A stretch of DNA of 64,000 bases from JANMDU01 sp031375105 (GCA_031375105.1 JANMHJ010000071.1:1-64000); one strand, 5' to 3'. Shown: positions 25,722-34,952, counted from the stretch's first letter. Numbers and translations are program-made. The notes: generated by a model not told the origin, from the sequence alone.

Positions 25722-26020
25722 AACTTAGGCAATTCAGCAGCCGCATAGTGCAGCACAGTAGGAAACGGATCGTAAAAATGGTGCAAAAGCTTGCGCCATT
25801 CTTGGTATTGAGGCGATTGGCGGAATCCGATGGTGTGATCTTCCAGATTTTCCCAGCGCACAAGCAGCAGGTATTGATGATCATCTTCAATGCAATGCTG
25901 AAGCGCATGCCCTTGATAGCCTTTCATCGACGCGATGATGGTTTGCGCTTGCATGAATGCAGCTTCAAACGCAGCCGTCTGGCCGGGCTTGATCTGCAAT
26001 GGCGCGCTCTCCAAAATCAT
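25718..26020 (-). CDS. Antibiotic-biosynthesis-monooxygenase (ABM) domain protein
   Basis: 100 residues from ATG 26020. The ferredoxin-like ABM fold is indicated by KPGQTAAFEAAFMQAQTIIA, HCIEDDHQYLLLVRWENLEDHTIGFRQSPQYQEW and a HFYDPFPTVLHY end. Family members degrade small organic compounds or haem, or have no known role. It is wedged between glyQ (TGATG junction at 26018-26022) and glyS (ATGA overlap at 25718-25721), so all three are translationally coupled. Its link to tRNA charging is unknown. Confidence 0.82.
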   Translation of the reverse strand: MILESAPLQIKPGQTAAFEAAFMQAQTIIASMKGYQGHALQHCIEDDHQYLLLVRWENLEDHTIGFRQSPQYQEWRKLLHHFYDPFPTVLHYAAAELPKL

Positions 26021-26925
26021 CAAGCAGCCTTCTTCTGCATCTGCGCCACCCACTCCGGCGGTGCCATCGGGAAGCCTAGGCGTTCGCGGGATTCGTAGTA
26101 GCTTTGCGCGACGCTGCGAGCCAGGTTGCGGATGCGGCCGATGTAGGCGGCGCGTTCGGTGACGCTGATCGCGCCGCGTGCGTCGAGCAAGTTGAAGCTG
26201 TGCGCGGCCTTCAAGACCTGCTCATAGGCTGGTAAGGCGAGTTGCTGCTCGATCAAATACTTGGCTTGCTTTTCATGCGCGTTGAAAGCGGTGAAGAGGA
26301 AGTCTGCATCGCTGTGCTCAAAGTTATAGGCGCTTTGCTCTTTTTCGTTTTGCAGATAGACATCGCCATAGCTCATCGTCTCCGTCCACTTGAGGTTGTA
26401 GACGTTGTCTACGTTTTGCAAATACATGGCTAAGCGCTCTAAGCCGTAGGTGATCTCGCCAGTGATCGGTTTGCAATCAATGCCGCCGACTTGCTGAAAG
26501 TAGGTGAACTGCGTGACTTCCATGCCATTGAGCCACACTTCCCAGCCTAAGCCCCAAGCACCGAGGGTGGGGTTTTCCCAATCGTCTTCCACGAAGCGAA
26601 TGTCGTTTTTCTTCAGATCGAAGCCGAGCGCTTCGAGCGAGCCGAGATACAACTCCAAAATATTGCTTGGCGCTGGCTTCAAAACGACTTGGTATTGGTA
26701 GTAATGCTGCAAGCGATTTGGATTCTCGCCATAGCGGCCATCTTTCGGGCGGCGGCTGGGCTGCACGTAAGCGGCTTTCCAAGGCTCAGGACCGAGCGCT
26801 CTCAGAAACGTGGCGGTATGCGATGTGCCTGCGCCGACTTCCATGTCGTAGGGCTGCAAGAGGGCACAACCTTGCTTGTCCCAGTAGGCTTGCAAGGTGA
26901 GGATGATTTGTTGGAAGGTGAGCAT
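26020..26925 (-). CDS. glyQ: Glycyl-tRNA synthetase alpha subunit
   Basis: 301 residues. It starts MLTFQQIILTLQAYWDKQGCALLQPYDMEVGAGTSHTATFLRALGPEPW, the characteristic class II N-terminus, and continues with PSRRPKDGRYGENPNRLQHYYQYQVVLKPAP and LGLGWEVWLNGMEVTQFTYFQQVGG. It provides the aminoacylation core of the alpha2beta2 enzyme. It leads the operon glyQ-ABM-glyS-orf-gmhB-plsC. Confidence 0.97.
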   Translation of the reverse strand: MLTFQQIILTLQAYWDKQGCALLQPYDMEVGAGTSHTATFLRALGPEPWKAAYVQPSRRPKDGRYGENPNRLQHYYQYQVVLKPAPSNILELYLGSLEALGFDLKKNDIRFVEDDWENPTLGAWGLGWEVWLNGMEVTQFTYFQQVGGIDCKPITGEITYGLERLAMYLQNVDNVYNLKWTETMSYGDVYLQNEKEQSAYNFEHSDADFLFTAFNAHEKQAKYLIEQQLALPAYEQVLKAAHSFNLLDARGAISVTERAAYIGRIRNLARSVAQSYYESRERLGFPMAPPEWVAQMQKKAA

Positions 26926-27013
26926 GCTTGTGGTTCAGAAGTGCGCCAGAACTGGCGTAAACCCTTGATTTTACTGGGGAAGAGGCCAGTAAAGTGAGGA
27001 GCAGGAGACGAGT

Positions 27014-27886
27014 ATGAACGCACAACAAATTGCCCTGAGTTTGGTATTGGCCACGATGGTGTTTTCCATTGCGCTGGAATTGAAGTTGGAAGACTTCAAA
27101 CGCGTGGCACAAACCCCTAAAGCCGTGATCGCCGGGCTGATTCCCCAGTTTATTTTGCTGCCCGTATTCACTTGGCTTGCCACACTGGCGCTAGATTTGC
27201 CGCCGAATGTGGAAGCCGCGATGATGCTGGTGGCGGCCTGCCCGGGCGGAAGTTTGTCGAATGTGATCACGCATTTTGGGCGAGGCAACACGGCGCTCTC
27301 GGTGAGTATTTCTGCAGTGGCTGCATTGATTGCCTTGGTGGCCACGCCGTTTAACTTTGCTTGGATGGTGGCAAACAATCCTGTCACTGCAAGCTGGATG
27401 CGCAGCCTCTCCATCGATCCGAGCGGCATTTGGTTGAGCCTGTTGGTGATCTTGGCGATTCCGATGCTCTTGGGGATGATATTGGCCTATTTAAAGCCAC
27501 TGGTTGCAGCCAAGCTCACCAAGCCATTGGCGAATTTCTCGCTCTTTGCACTGTTTACATTTATCGTTTTAGGGTTGCTGAAAGAGCGAAGCAGTTTGAC
27601 ATTGGCACTGCTTCCCACACTGGCTTTGGTGATTGCGCACAACGCCAGCGGCCTGTTTCTCGGCTGGATCACATCGAAGGCTTTTGGCGTGACGGTGCGA
27701 GATCGCCGCGCGATCATGATCGAAGGCGGCATGCAAAATTCTGGGCTGGCACTTGGCATCATCGCTCTGCAATTTGGCAATGACTTTGGCATGGTGACGG
27801 TAGCGGGACTGTGGGGGATTTGGCATATTGTGAGTGGGCTGGCGTGTGCTTATGTTTGGCGTTCGCAGGACAGGATTTCTGCATGA
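27014..27886 (+). CDS. BASS-family (bile acid:sodium symporter-like) transporter
   Basis: 290 residues, about nine helices. The family phrases MVFSIALELKLEDFKRV, AAMMLVAACPGGSLSNVITHFGRGNTALSVSIS and IEGGMQNSGLALGIIALQF are present; the last includes the conserved E-G/N-Q sodium-site region. Substrates of bacterial relatives include organic acids; the one here cannot be told. The downstream amidohydrolase, 179 bases away, may be functionally linked. Confidence 0.88.
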   Translation: MNAQQIALSLVLATMVFSIALELKLEDFKRVAQTPKAVIAGLIPQFILLPVFTWLATLALDLPPNVEAAMMLVAACPGGSLSNVITHFGRGNTALSVSISAVAALIALVATPFNFAWMVANNPVTASWMRSLSIDPSGIWLSLLVILAIPMLLGMILAYLKPLVAAKLTKPLANFSLFALFTFIVLGLLKERSSLTLALLPTLALVIAHNASGLFLGWITSKAFGVTVRDRRAIMIEGGMQNSGLALGIIALQFGNDFGMVTVAGLWGIWHIVSGLACAYVWRSQDRISA

Positions 27887-27903
27887 AGGCTATTTTTGTT
27901 GGT

Positions 27904-27970
27904 GCTCCATGGCCTGTGATCGGCGCAGTCGTCGTGGGCGAGGAGAGTTCCAATCCCAAAGCGCCAGAAA
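27904..27970 (+). repeat. Second intergenic repeat type (copy 2)
   Basis: GCTCCATGGCCTGTGATCGG matches 21685-21704 at 19 of 20 bases and is followed by a G/C-rich tail. Confidence 0.5.
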
Positions 27971-27984
27971 GTTTGAAGTAGTGA

Positions 27985-28055
27985 CCGTTACGCGCGAAGA
28001 TTTTCAAAGTAGCCGAGAGGCTGCGCAGAGTGCTATTGAATTAATAGTAAATAAG
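27985..28055 (+). repeat. Dispersed repeat copy, intergenic, 5' of the amidohydrolase gene
   Basis: CTGCGCAGAG and TGCTATTGAATTAATAGTA are intact; the left module is diverged. It ends about 11 bases before the amidohydrolase ATG, so its hairpin would sit in the 5' leader next to the GGAAT-type RBS. Confidence 0.8.
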
Positions 28056-28065
28056 GAATAAAACC

Positions 28066-29859
28066 ATGCGAGACCTCATCATCAAAAATGCCACCGTGAT
28101 CGACGGCAGCGGTGCACCAGAATTCAACGCAGACGTTGCCATTCAAAACGGCAAGATCGCTGAAATTGGAAGTATCAAAGAAGCCGCGAAAGAGACAATT
28201 CAAGCCGATGGCGCGTGGCTCACACCTGGCTTTATCGACATTCATACCCACTACGACGGCCAAGCCAGTTGGGATGAAGCCTTCTCACCCAGCATCCAGC
28301 ATGGCGCTACCACCGTGCTGCTGGGCAACTGCGGCGTTGGCTTCGCACCTTTGGCCAGAAACACAAAAGAAGAGCAGCAGCGCCTGATCCAACTCATGGA
28401 AGGCGTGGAAGACATTCCTGGCGCAGCGCTCGCAGAAGGTGTGAAATTCAACTGGACGGATTTCGCGAGCTACATGGCCGCGCTCGATGCGATGCCGCAC
28501 ACGCTGGATTTCGCCTGCCTCGTGCCGCATGATCCGCTGCGCATGAGCATCATGGGCGAACGCGCACTAGCGCAAGAGGCCGCAACGCCCGAAGACTGCG
28601 CGGCCATGCAAGCTGCGCTGCGAGCCGCCTTGCAGGCTGGCGCCGCTGGTTTTTCTACCGGGCGCAGCGACAACCACCGCACCTCGCGCGGCCAGTTCAC
28701 ACCCGCCTCTGAAGCCAGTGCAATGGAGCTGAACGCGCTGGCAAAAGCCTTCCAAGGTTTGCAGCATGGCGTGGTGCAGTTGGTCAATGATTTTGATGTG
28801 CTGCGCGCCGCCCCGGGCGCGAGCTTTGAAGACGAAGCCACGAAGGCGCGGTTTACCCAAGAGTTTGAGATCGTCAAGCAAATGGCGCAAAGCAGTGGCA
28901 GGCCGCTTTCCATGACCTGGCTGCAACGCGATCCTGGCGGTATTCAATGGCAATGGCTGGCGCAGGCGGTGCAAGAATGTGTGAACGATGGGCTGCCGAT
29001 GTATTTACAAACCGCTGCTCGCGGCATCGGCGTGATCACTGGGCTGGACACCGCCTTTCATGCGCTCATGGGTTTCCCGCTCTACAAAGAAATCGCGCAT
29101 TTGCCATTGGCTGAACGTGCCGCCGCCTTGCGCGAACCAACGCGGCGTTCTCGCTTGGTGCAAGAAAAATCCGAGCGCCTCGCAGGCGATGGCTCCAGTG
29201 TGCCGCCGCTCGTTGATATGCTGCTCGCGCGCATCGACATGATCTCCGCTCGCATGTTTCCGCTGACTAATACACCCAACTACGAGCCGACGCTGATGGA
29301 CAGTTTTCTCATTCGAGCAAAGCAAACAGGCGCATCGCCCCTGTTGACCATTTATGACTATCTGGCGCAAGGTGATGGCAGCCAACTGATTTACTTTCCG
29401 ATCTTCAATTACAACGAAGGCAATCTGGATGTCGTGAGCCAAATGCTCAAGCACCCGCGTGCGCTCATGGGCCTCTCAGACGCAGGCGCACACGTCGGCA
29501 CGATCTGCGATGCATCTTTCTCCAGCTTCATGCTCGCGCATTGGGCAGGCAAAGGCGCGGCAGATGCGCAGATGAGTTTGCCGCAAGCTGTGAACATGCT
29601 CTCAGGCAGGAATGCCGCCTATCTCGGTTTGAAAGATCGCGGCTTCATTCGCGCAGGATTGCGAGCCGATGTCAACTTGATTGATCCAGTCGCTCTGCAA
29701 CTGCACAAGCCCCACATCGTGCGCGATCTGCCCGCTGGCGGCAAACGCTTGCTGCAAAGCGTCAGCGGTTATTTAGGCACTTGGGTGGCTGGGCAATGTG
29801 TGCAGCGTGGCGGCAAAGTAACGAGTGCGCGGCCTGGGCGCTTGGTGCGCTTCGCTTAG
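28066..29859 (+). CDS. D-aminoacylase-like amidohydrolase (N-acyl-D-amino-acid deacylase family)
   Basis: 597 residues. Metallo-dependent hydrolase signs are LTPGFIDIHTHYDGQASWD (H-x-H metal ligands), TTVLLGNCGVGFAP (metal Cys of D-aminoacylases), an AGAAGFSTGRSDNHRT segment and the late metal Asp in MGLSDAGAHVG. The length exceeds the ~480 residues of classical D-aminoacylase but matches the amidohydrolase 3 branch. It probably hydrolyses N-acyl-D-amino acids or related amides; the substrate is uncertain. It converges on the patatin gene with a 4-base overlap of the stops. Confidence 0.85.
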   Translation: MRDLIIKNATVIDGSGAPEFNADVAIQNGKIAEIGSIKEAAKETIQADGAWLTPGFIDIHTHYDGQASWDEAFSPSIQHGATTVLLGNCGVGFAPLARNTKEEQQRLIQLMEGVEDIPGAALAEGVKFNWTDFASYMAALDAMPHTLDFACLVPHDPLRMSIMGERALAQEAATPEDCAAMQAALRAALQAGAAGFSTGRSDNHRTSRGQFTPASEASAMELNALAKAFQGLQHGVVQLVNDFDVLRAAPGASFEDEATKARFTQEFEIVKQMAQSSGRPLSMTWLQRDPGGIQWQWLAQAVQECVNDGLPMYLQTAARGIGVITGLDTAFHALMGFPLYKEIAHLPLAERAAALREPTRRSRLVQEKSERLAGDGSSVPPLVDMLLARIDMISARMFPLTNTPNYEPTLMDSFLIRAKQTGASPLLTIYDYLAQGDGSQLIYFPIFNYNEGNLDVVSQMLKHPRALMGLSDAGAHVGTICDASFSSFMLAHWAGKGAADAQMSLPQAVNMLSGRNAAYLGLKDRGFIRAGLRADVNLIDPVALQLHKPHIVRDLPAGGKRLLQSVSGYLGTWVAGQCVQRGGKVTSARPGRLVRFA

Positions 29860-31838
29860 AGCGTGCTGTTTTTCGACAGATTGGAGGGGTCGCTCGCCAA
29901 CACCTCACAGGCATGCTCATAACCGAGCTGAACCAAGCGATCCATCTGTTTCCAATCCAGCATGCCAAATCGATGCGCGGGCGGCGTGAATAAAACATCC
30001 ACATCAAGTCGAGATTCGCGCTGCCGGGCATAGCTGCCCATTAAACTGGCGTTAAGCAAAAGCGTGCCCATGTTAGGCAGTTTATTTTTATTTCCACGAA
30101 AGTTATCAAGCGCTAGACGGATCGGGCCGGGTAATTCTTCTAATTCGTATTTCTGCGCACGCTCTCGCATTAAATCAACACCCATGATTGTTTTCACGCC
30201 TTGTTGGCGCATCACATCAATCGGGAAATTATTAAAAGTACCGCCATCGATGTGCAGGTCACCATCGATCATGATGGGCGGCAATGCGCCCGGAATAGCC
30301 ACAGATGCACAGAGCGTTTTCGTCAAAGAACCGCGCCTCCAAATCGCCTCTCTGGCGTAAGAATAATTGCTGGTAATACAAAAATAAGGTTTCCACAGAT
30401 CTTCTATATCTATGGAGTGGCCCACACAGTTCACGATGGATTGATCAATCAATTTACGCATGCGCTGACCGCCGATCAAGCTGAGCACGGGAAGAAAATT
30501 GAAGTCGCGGGTTGGGTTCTGCTTGAATGTGGCTCGCGCTTGAGCGATCACTTCTTGTACCGGCAAGTCCATCGCAGCAAGAGCCGCCATCACAGCACCA
30601 ATGCTGGTTCCGCCTACGCAGTCATAGCCCATCCCCGCCTCTTCAAGCGCACGCATCACACCCAGATGCGCAAAGCCACGCGCCCCACCACCAGACAACA
30701 CCAAGCCAATGCTCTTTCCCACTAAAGTGCGCGAGATGCGCTTCCAATCTGCTTCGCTCTCGACGCGCAAATGAAAATGTCGATAAACATCACGCTGTTT
30801 GAACCAAGCTTTTGTCTGGCTGGGGGTGCGTGTGCCTTGAGGGTGAAGCAAGATCAGCGTTGATCTCGTTGTCATCCAATTTTTGATATTTTCTTGGTTG
30901 ATCAAGTCAGTAAAACTGCTTTCGATAGCACTGAGTTGGCTGCTTTCTTGTGCATCTGCCACAAGTAAAACCTCATCGCTATGGCGCATGCAACGCCTAG
31001 ACCACTCAGAGACTTCGCGGTCGGCCACAACTACCACATAATCGTATTCCGATTCAAGCAGTTCTAGGTGATGAGAGAGTTTGCGGGAGCGCTCAGCATC
31101 GCTCAGCATGGCTTGAGCAATATCAGCATCGCCTAGGTGTTGTCCCACCGATGTCGAACTGATCATAACTACTGTGCCGTGATCCGCAAGATGCCGACAC
31201 AGGCTCTTGGCAAAGGTGTGCAGATTAACGCTTTCGGTGATGCCAACGACGGAGAACAGACGCGCCGACAGCAAATCCGAGCGCGGGCGACTCTTTTTTT
31301 GGTTTCGCTCAATGATCAGTCGCGTCATGTTCATAGAGACCAGGGGATGGTCTTGCAGCACAGCCTTGAAGGCCTCTAGGGTGAATTTGACCAACACACT
31401 GTCACGCAATGCGATGACATCAGCCGTGCGCAATTGTTGCGTGAAAAATGCCATTTCACCTACGGTTTCTCCCTGCAACACGTCACCCAAAATTTCTTGT
31501 TGATCGCTGGAGTTGGTGTGAAGCGCACGCAGCCGCCCGCTGATCAAAAAATACAAACTGGTGTCGCTGTCGCCCTGCCGCACCAAAAAATCACCTCCTG
31601 CCAGCTCAATCCAAGACAGCTTGGGCAGCAAACTGTCCACCGTGCTGGAATCAAGATATCCGAAGACTTTAGCCAACGCATCCGAGAGCATCTGCTTATG
31701 CGACTCAAAGCGTTGCTTGGGTGGCTTGACCCAGATGCGAGTTTCGTCTAGGTCAACGGCCGTTGGTTGAGCGAACTGCATATCTACTTTATGAAGATTG
31801 ATATCTATCGTACTACTTTGATGATTTTCCATGGGCAT
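29856..31838 (-). CDS. Patatin-like phospholipase with cyclic-nucleotide-binding domain (NTE family)
   Basis: 660 residues. The N-terminal CNB domain (about 45-160) reads FLVRQGDSDTSLYFLISGRLRAL and GETVGEMAFFTQQLRTADVIAL. A central Rossmann-like region follows (about 190-350). The C-terminal patatin domain has the oxyanion loop LSGGGARGFAHLG, nucleophile motif GGTSIGA and catalytic Asp in IDGGTFNNFP. This is the layout of bacterial neuropathy-target-esterase/RssA relatives: a serine esterase acting on lysophospholipids, likely controlled by a cyclic nucleotide. ATG 31832 is an alternative start. Confidence 0.92.
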   Translation of the reverse strand: MPMENHQSSTIDINLHKVDMQFAQPTAVDLDETRIWVKPPKQRFESHKQMLSDALAKVFGYLDSSTVDSLLPKLSWIELAGGDFLVRQGDSDTSLYFLISGRLRALHTNSSDQQEILGDVLQGETVGEMAFFTQQLRTADVIALRDSVLVKFTLEAFKAVLQDHPLVSMNMTRLIIERNQKKSRPRSDLLSARLFSVVGITESVNLHTFAKSLCRHLADHGTVVMISSTSVGQHLGDADIAQAMLSDAERSRKLSHHLELLESEYDYVVVVADREVSEWSRRCMRHSDEVLLVADAQESSQLSAIESSFTDLINQENIKNWMTTRSTLILLHPQGTRTPSQTKAWFKQRDVYRHFHLRVESEADWKRISRTLVGKSIGLVLSGGGARGFAHLGVMRALEEAGMGYDCVGGTSIGAVMAALAAMDLPVQEVIAQARATFKQNPTRDFNFLPVLSLIGGQRMRKLIDQSIVNCVGHSIDIEDLWKPYFCITSNYSYAREAIWRRGSLTKTLCASVAIPGALPPIMIDGDLHIDGGTFNNFPIDVMRQQGVKTIMGVDLMRERAQKYELEELPGPIRLALDNFRGNKNKLPNMGTLLLNASLMGSYARQRESRLDVDVLFTPPAHRFGMLDWKQMDRLVQLGYEHACEVLASDPSNLSKNSTL

Positions 31839-32052
31839 TTTTTAATGATTTATAACTAATATGGTCAATTACTCTTTTAAAATATACGTATTTAGCTATA
31901 AAAATAATAGCAATTTTACTAATCCAGCAAAGGATCATCCCATACTTTCGAGCTTATCAAACAGCATATTGCGACTGATATTCAATATGCCGATAGGCAT
32001 GTTCTCTCTGCTGAAACGCACAGCGCCAGCTCTCGTCCAGATGCGGTAACAC
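31839..32052. other. Intergenic region, A/T-rich in part
   Basis: A/T-rich to about 31920. It includes AGCTATAAAAATAATAGCA (31894-31912), which resembles the palindromic half of the dispersed repeat. The remainder has coding-like composition, but I can assign no gene to it. Confidence 0.4.
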
Positions 32053-33195
32053 TCAAATCCAGTGTGCAGCATCCACGCGTTCGCCAGTACCTGGATCACC
32101 GCTTAAGCCCAGCAGCGCATGCACCGTCACCTCTTGGCTGCCCACGCTCACCTCCATCTGTGCGCCCAAGCGGTATATATTTTGAGATGCCTTAACAGCG
32201 GCTTGCGTCCCCAATACGCGCCACATCACTGGCGACTCGCCTTCGCGCACCCGAGCGATCAGATCGGCTGTCGCGCCCACCACCATCTCGCGCTCGCCGC
32301 CAAAATCCAGCGGCTTACGCAGTAGCTCAATCGGCCCCATATGCAGGCTCACCACCACGCGCACCGGCGCGGCAGATAGCTGCACAAACTGCGCCGCAGC
32401 CCACTGGCGGCAGATCGCACCCGAGCGCACCATCGCCTCAACAGCCAGTGCAGCGCGTTCGCTGCCACTGCGCCCCTCGCTCATCTGATCCATGAAAAAC
32501 AGTGTCAGGCTGCTGCCGTCTAAATCCAAATAATCTGCAGCACGCAATGCCGAATCTTTGCTCACTGGCACGAAGAGCTGGCGCAGCAGCAAGCGCCAAT
32601 CTTTTGCAGGCAGCAAGGCTTGCACGCTTTCCTGGTTGAGCACACACAGGTTCACCGCCCATGCCTTTCCCACCCGTTTGCTAGGCAGAGCTGCAAGAGC
32701 AAACGCAGGTATTGCAACAGGCTCAGGAGTCTCTAGATTCGATATTGGCAGCGCAGTCAGCTCCAGCTCAGCAGGTGCTGTGGCCTCAAAGCCCTGCACC
32801 GCGCTGATTGCCTGCCCACGCCGCACTGCCAATCGCGCCAATTGCGCATGGACAGAATCGATCAACTCGCTCGGCTCAAACGGTTTGGTGATGTAGTCAT
32901 CAGCGCCTTGGCTCATGCCTTTGCGCATGTCGGCCCGACTGGAAAGTGAAGTGAGCAAGATCACCGGCGTGTCCGCTGTCTCAGGTTCTTGGCGAATGTT
33001 TTGCAAAACCTCAAAACCCGTGAGCTTGGGCATCTCCACATCGCTGATGACCAGATCAGGCTGCTCCGCCAGCACGATCAGCAGGCCTTCTGCGCCGTTA
33101 TCCACGTCGATCACGTCGTGGCCAGATTTTTTCAGAACGGCTGTGATCAGCCTGCGTGTGGAAGCATCGTCTTCCAATACAACGATTTTGGCCAT
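32053..33195 (-). CDS. Response regulator with a degenerate nucleotide-cyclase-like output domain
   Basis: 380 residues. The N-terminal receiver domain has VVLEDDAS (acid pocket), phospho-acceptor LVISDVEMPKLTGFE, LLTSLSS and DDYITKPF (Lys). A linker is followed by a C-terminal domain (about 190-370) whose end reads LHMGPIELLRKPLDFGGERE and VVGATADLIARVREGES. This parallels the I-H-x-G ... G-x-x-V-N-x-A-A-R-L run of class III cyclases, but the metal Asp and GDG loop are replaced. A non-catalytic or binding-only cyclase domain is the likely reading. No cognate kinase is adjacent. Confidence 0.75.
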   Translation of the reverse strand: MAKIVVLEDDASTRRLITAVLKKSGHDVIDVDNGAEGLLIVLAEQPDLVISDVEMPKLTGFEVLQNIRQEPETADTPVILLTSLSSRADMRKGMSQGADDYITKPFEPSELIDSVHAQLARLAVRRGQAISAVQGFEATAPAELELTALPISNLETPEPVAIPAFALAALPSKRVGKAWAVNLCVLNQESVQALLPAKDWRLLLRQLFVPVSKDSALRAADYLDLDGSSLTLFFMDQMSEGRSGSERAALAVEAMVRSGAICRQWAAAQFVQLSAAPVRVVVSLHMGPIELLRKPLDFGGEREMVVGATADLIARVREGESPVMWRVLGTQAAVKASQNIYRLGAQMEVSVGSQEVTVHALLGLSGDPGTGERVDAAHWI

Positions 33196-33356
33196 GGCGT
33201 TTTACAGGTGCGCAAATGTTTTGATAAAGCTGCCAAAAGAAGACTTGGCAAAAAATTTTAGAACTAAGGGATTATGAATAGCTTTTCAGTCGCGCTCAAG
33301 CTGTGATCTTGTGACCGCTCGAATTGATCGCACCTACTTAGTGTGAAACGGCTGTT

Positions 33357-34952
33357 TTAAAGTGATTTTTTAAGATCTTTTGATGTTCGCGCCCTTATGG
33401 ATTGTGCGCTGAATGCTACCAAAATAATAGTGATTCCAAAAACCCACAAAGGCACCAGGCCATAAGCACCCGCCCACCGCACAAACGGCGTGAGCCCCTT
33501 GCGACCTTGCACTTCGCCCGTCAGCACACCGCGCGTATGCCGCGGCAAACTATGCGTCACCTCGCCTCGGTGATTGATGATCACGGTGGCGCCCGTGTTC
33601 GTGGCGCGTACCATCGGGCGGCCCAATTCGAGCGCTCGCATGCGGCTGATGTGCAAATGCTGATCAATCGCAATCGTGTTGCCAAACCAGCCGATATTGC
33701 TCACGTTCACCATCACGGTGGGCGCAGTTTCCTCGTTCACAAAGCGCCGCGCCAACTCATCGCCAAACAAATCCTCATAGCAAATATTCGGTGCCCAGCG
33801 CTGCCCCGCCCATTCAAAACTCGGTTGGCCGACTGCGCCGCGATTGAAATCGCCCAGCGGAATGTTCATCATCTCGGTGAACCATTTGAAAAGCGGCGGG
33901 ATGAATTCGCCGAAGGGCACGAGATGGTGTTTGTCGTATTGATACAGCTGCGTTTGACCCGGTTTGATGCCCAGCACGGAGTTGGTATAGCCCATTCTAA
34001 AATCGCCGAGTGGAATGCCGATGATGGCGGCTTGACTGCTATTGGCATAACGCTTTCGAATGGCTTCCCAGTAGCCTTCAGGCAGTTGGCGTGGGAGCAA
34101 TGGAATGGCAGTTTCAGGGGTGATGACGAGTGATGCTGTGTTCTCTCCTAGTTGCTGCTGATACCAATCCAAAGAGGCTTTGATCCCGGTACTGGGCTCG
34201 AATTTTTCGCCTTGCGGGATGTTGCCTTGAAGTAGCTTGATTTGCGTCGTGTCAAGGGCATCGTTTGTTTCATGCGAATGCATCCAGCGCCCCAGACCAA
34301 AGATAAGCACGATCCAAAATAAAAATACAAACCTACTCGCCGTGCTTCTTGAAAAACTGTCGCTCCAGCGATAAACCGCTAAATTTGCCAAAAAAGCGAT
34401 CAAGAATCCAACGCCATAAACACCTATCCATGGTATCCAGCCAGTTAGCGGTCCATCCACATGCGCATACCCCCCCGCGCCCCATGGAAAGCCAGTAAAC
34501 CAACTGTCCCTCGCCAATTCAGCCAGCAACCAAGCTGATGCAAAAACAATAGCACTCCACGCAGGATTTATAACTGCCAACTGCCTAAAACGCTTATAAA
34601 TGTAGCTCGCAGCCGCGTAATACAGCGCCAAGAATCCACACAGCGCAAGAATCGCCAATACCGCCAGCGGCGCAGCCAGCCCGCCATACACATGCAAACT
34701 GATAAAGAGCCACCAGACCGTGCCGCAGAGCCAGCTCAAAGCAAACAGCCAGCCCAGCAACGCCGCCTGCCGAGGTGTTGACGAGCGCTCAATCAGCATC
34801 ACAAGAGCAGCCATCGAGAGCATTTGCAGCCACCATAGCGGCTGGCCGTCCCAAGGTGTCGCGATTGAGACGGCTTGCGCGTAGCCAGCGATCACGCTGG
34901 CCAAAGGCAGACAAGAGGCAGAGACATAGTGAATTAGGGTTTTGGAGCGCAT
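33357..34952 (-). CDS. lnt: Apolipoprotein N-acyltransferase
   Basis: 531 residues from ATG 34952, close to the family norm. About six N-terminal helices precede a nitrilase domain with catalytic Glu280 (ITPETAIPL), Lys341 (YDKHHLVPFGE) and Cys391 (NICYEDLFG), the E-K-C triad of Lnt. A final helix is followed by a C-terminus SAQSIRARTSKDLKKSL, which is encoded by a dispersed repeat copy. It adds the third acyl chain to lipoproteins in the inner membrane. The frame is open upstream to 35213, but that part overlaps the divergent aldehyde dehydrogenase leader and looks non-coding. Confidence 0.95.
   Translation of the reverse strand: MRSKTLIHYVSASCLPLASVIAGYAQAVSIATPWDGQPLWWLQMLSMAALVMLIERSSTPRQAALLGWLFALSWLCGTVWWLFISLHVYGGLAAPLAVLAILALCGFLALYYAAASYIYKRFRQLAVINPAWSAIVFASAWLLAELARDSWFTGFPWGAGGYAHVDGPLTGWIPWIGVYGVGFLIAFLANLAVYRWSDSFSRSTASRFVFLFWIVLIFGLGRWMHSHETNDALDTTQIKLLQGNIPQGEKFEPSTGIKASLDWYQQQLGENTASLVITPETAIPLLPRQLPEGYWEAIRKRYANSSQAAIIGIPLGDFRMGYTNSVLGIKPGQTQLYQYDKHHLVPFGEFIPPLFKWFTEMMNIPLGDFNRGAVGQPSFEWAGQRWAPNICYEDLFGDELARRFVNEETAPTVMVNVSNIGWFGNTIAIDQHLHISRMRALELGRPMVRATNTGATVIINHRGEVTHSLPRHTRGVLTGEVQGRKGLTPFVRWAGAYGLVPLWVFGITIILVAFSAQSIRARTSKDLKKSL
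33366..33434 (+). repeat. Dispersed repeat copy forming the 3' end of lnt
   Basis: CGCCCTTATGGATTGTGCGC, then GAATGCTACCAAAATAATAG. lnt reads it from the opposite strand and it supplies the last residues of the protein. Confidence 0.8.

Noticed and set aside
31935..32050. Minus-strand reading ending ILNISRNMLFDKLESMG, resembling a Fis-type HTH end
   Set aside because: Too short, no start or upstream domain, and two frames compete; not enough to call a gene remnant.
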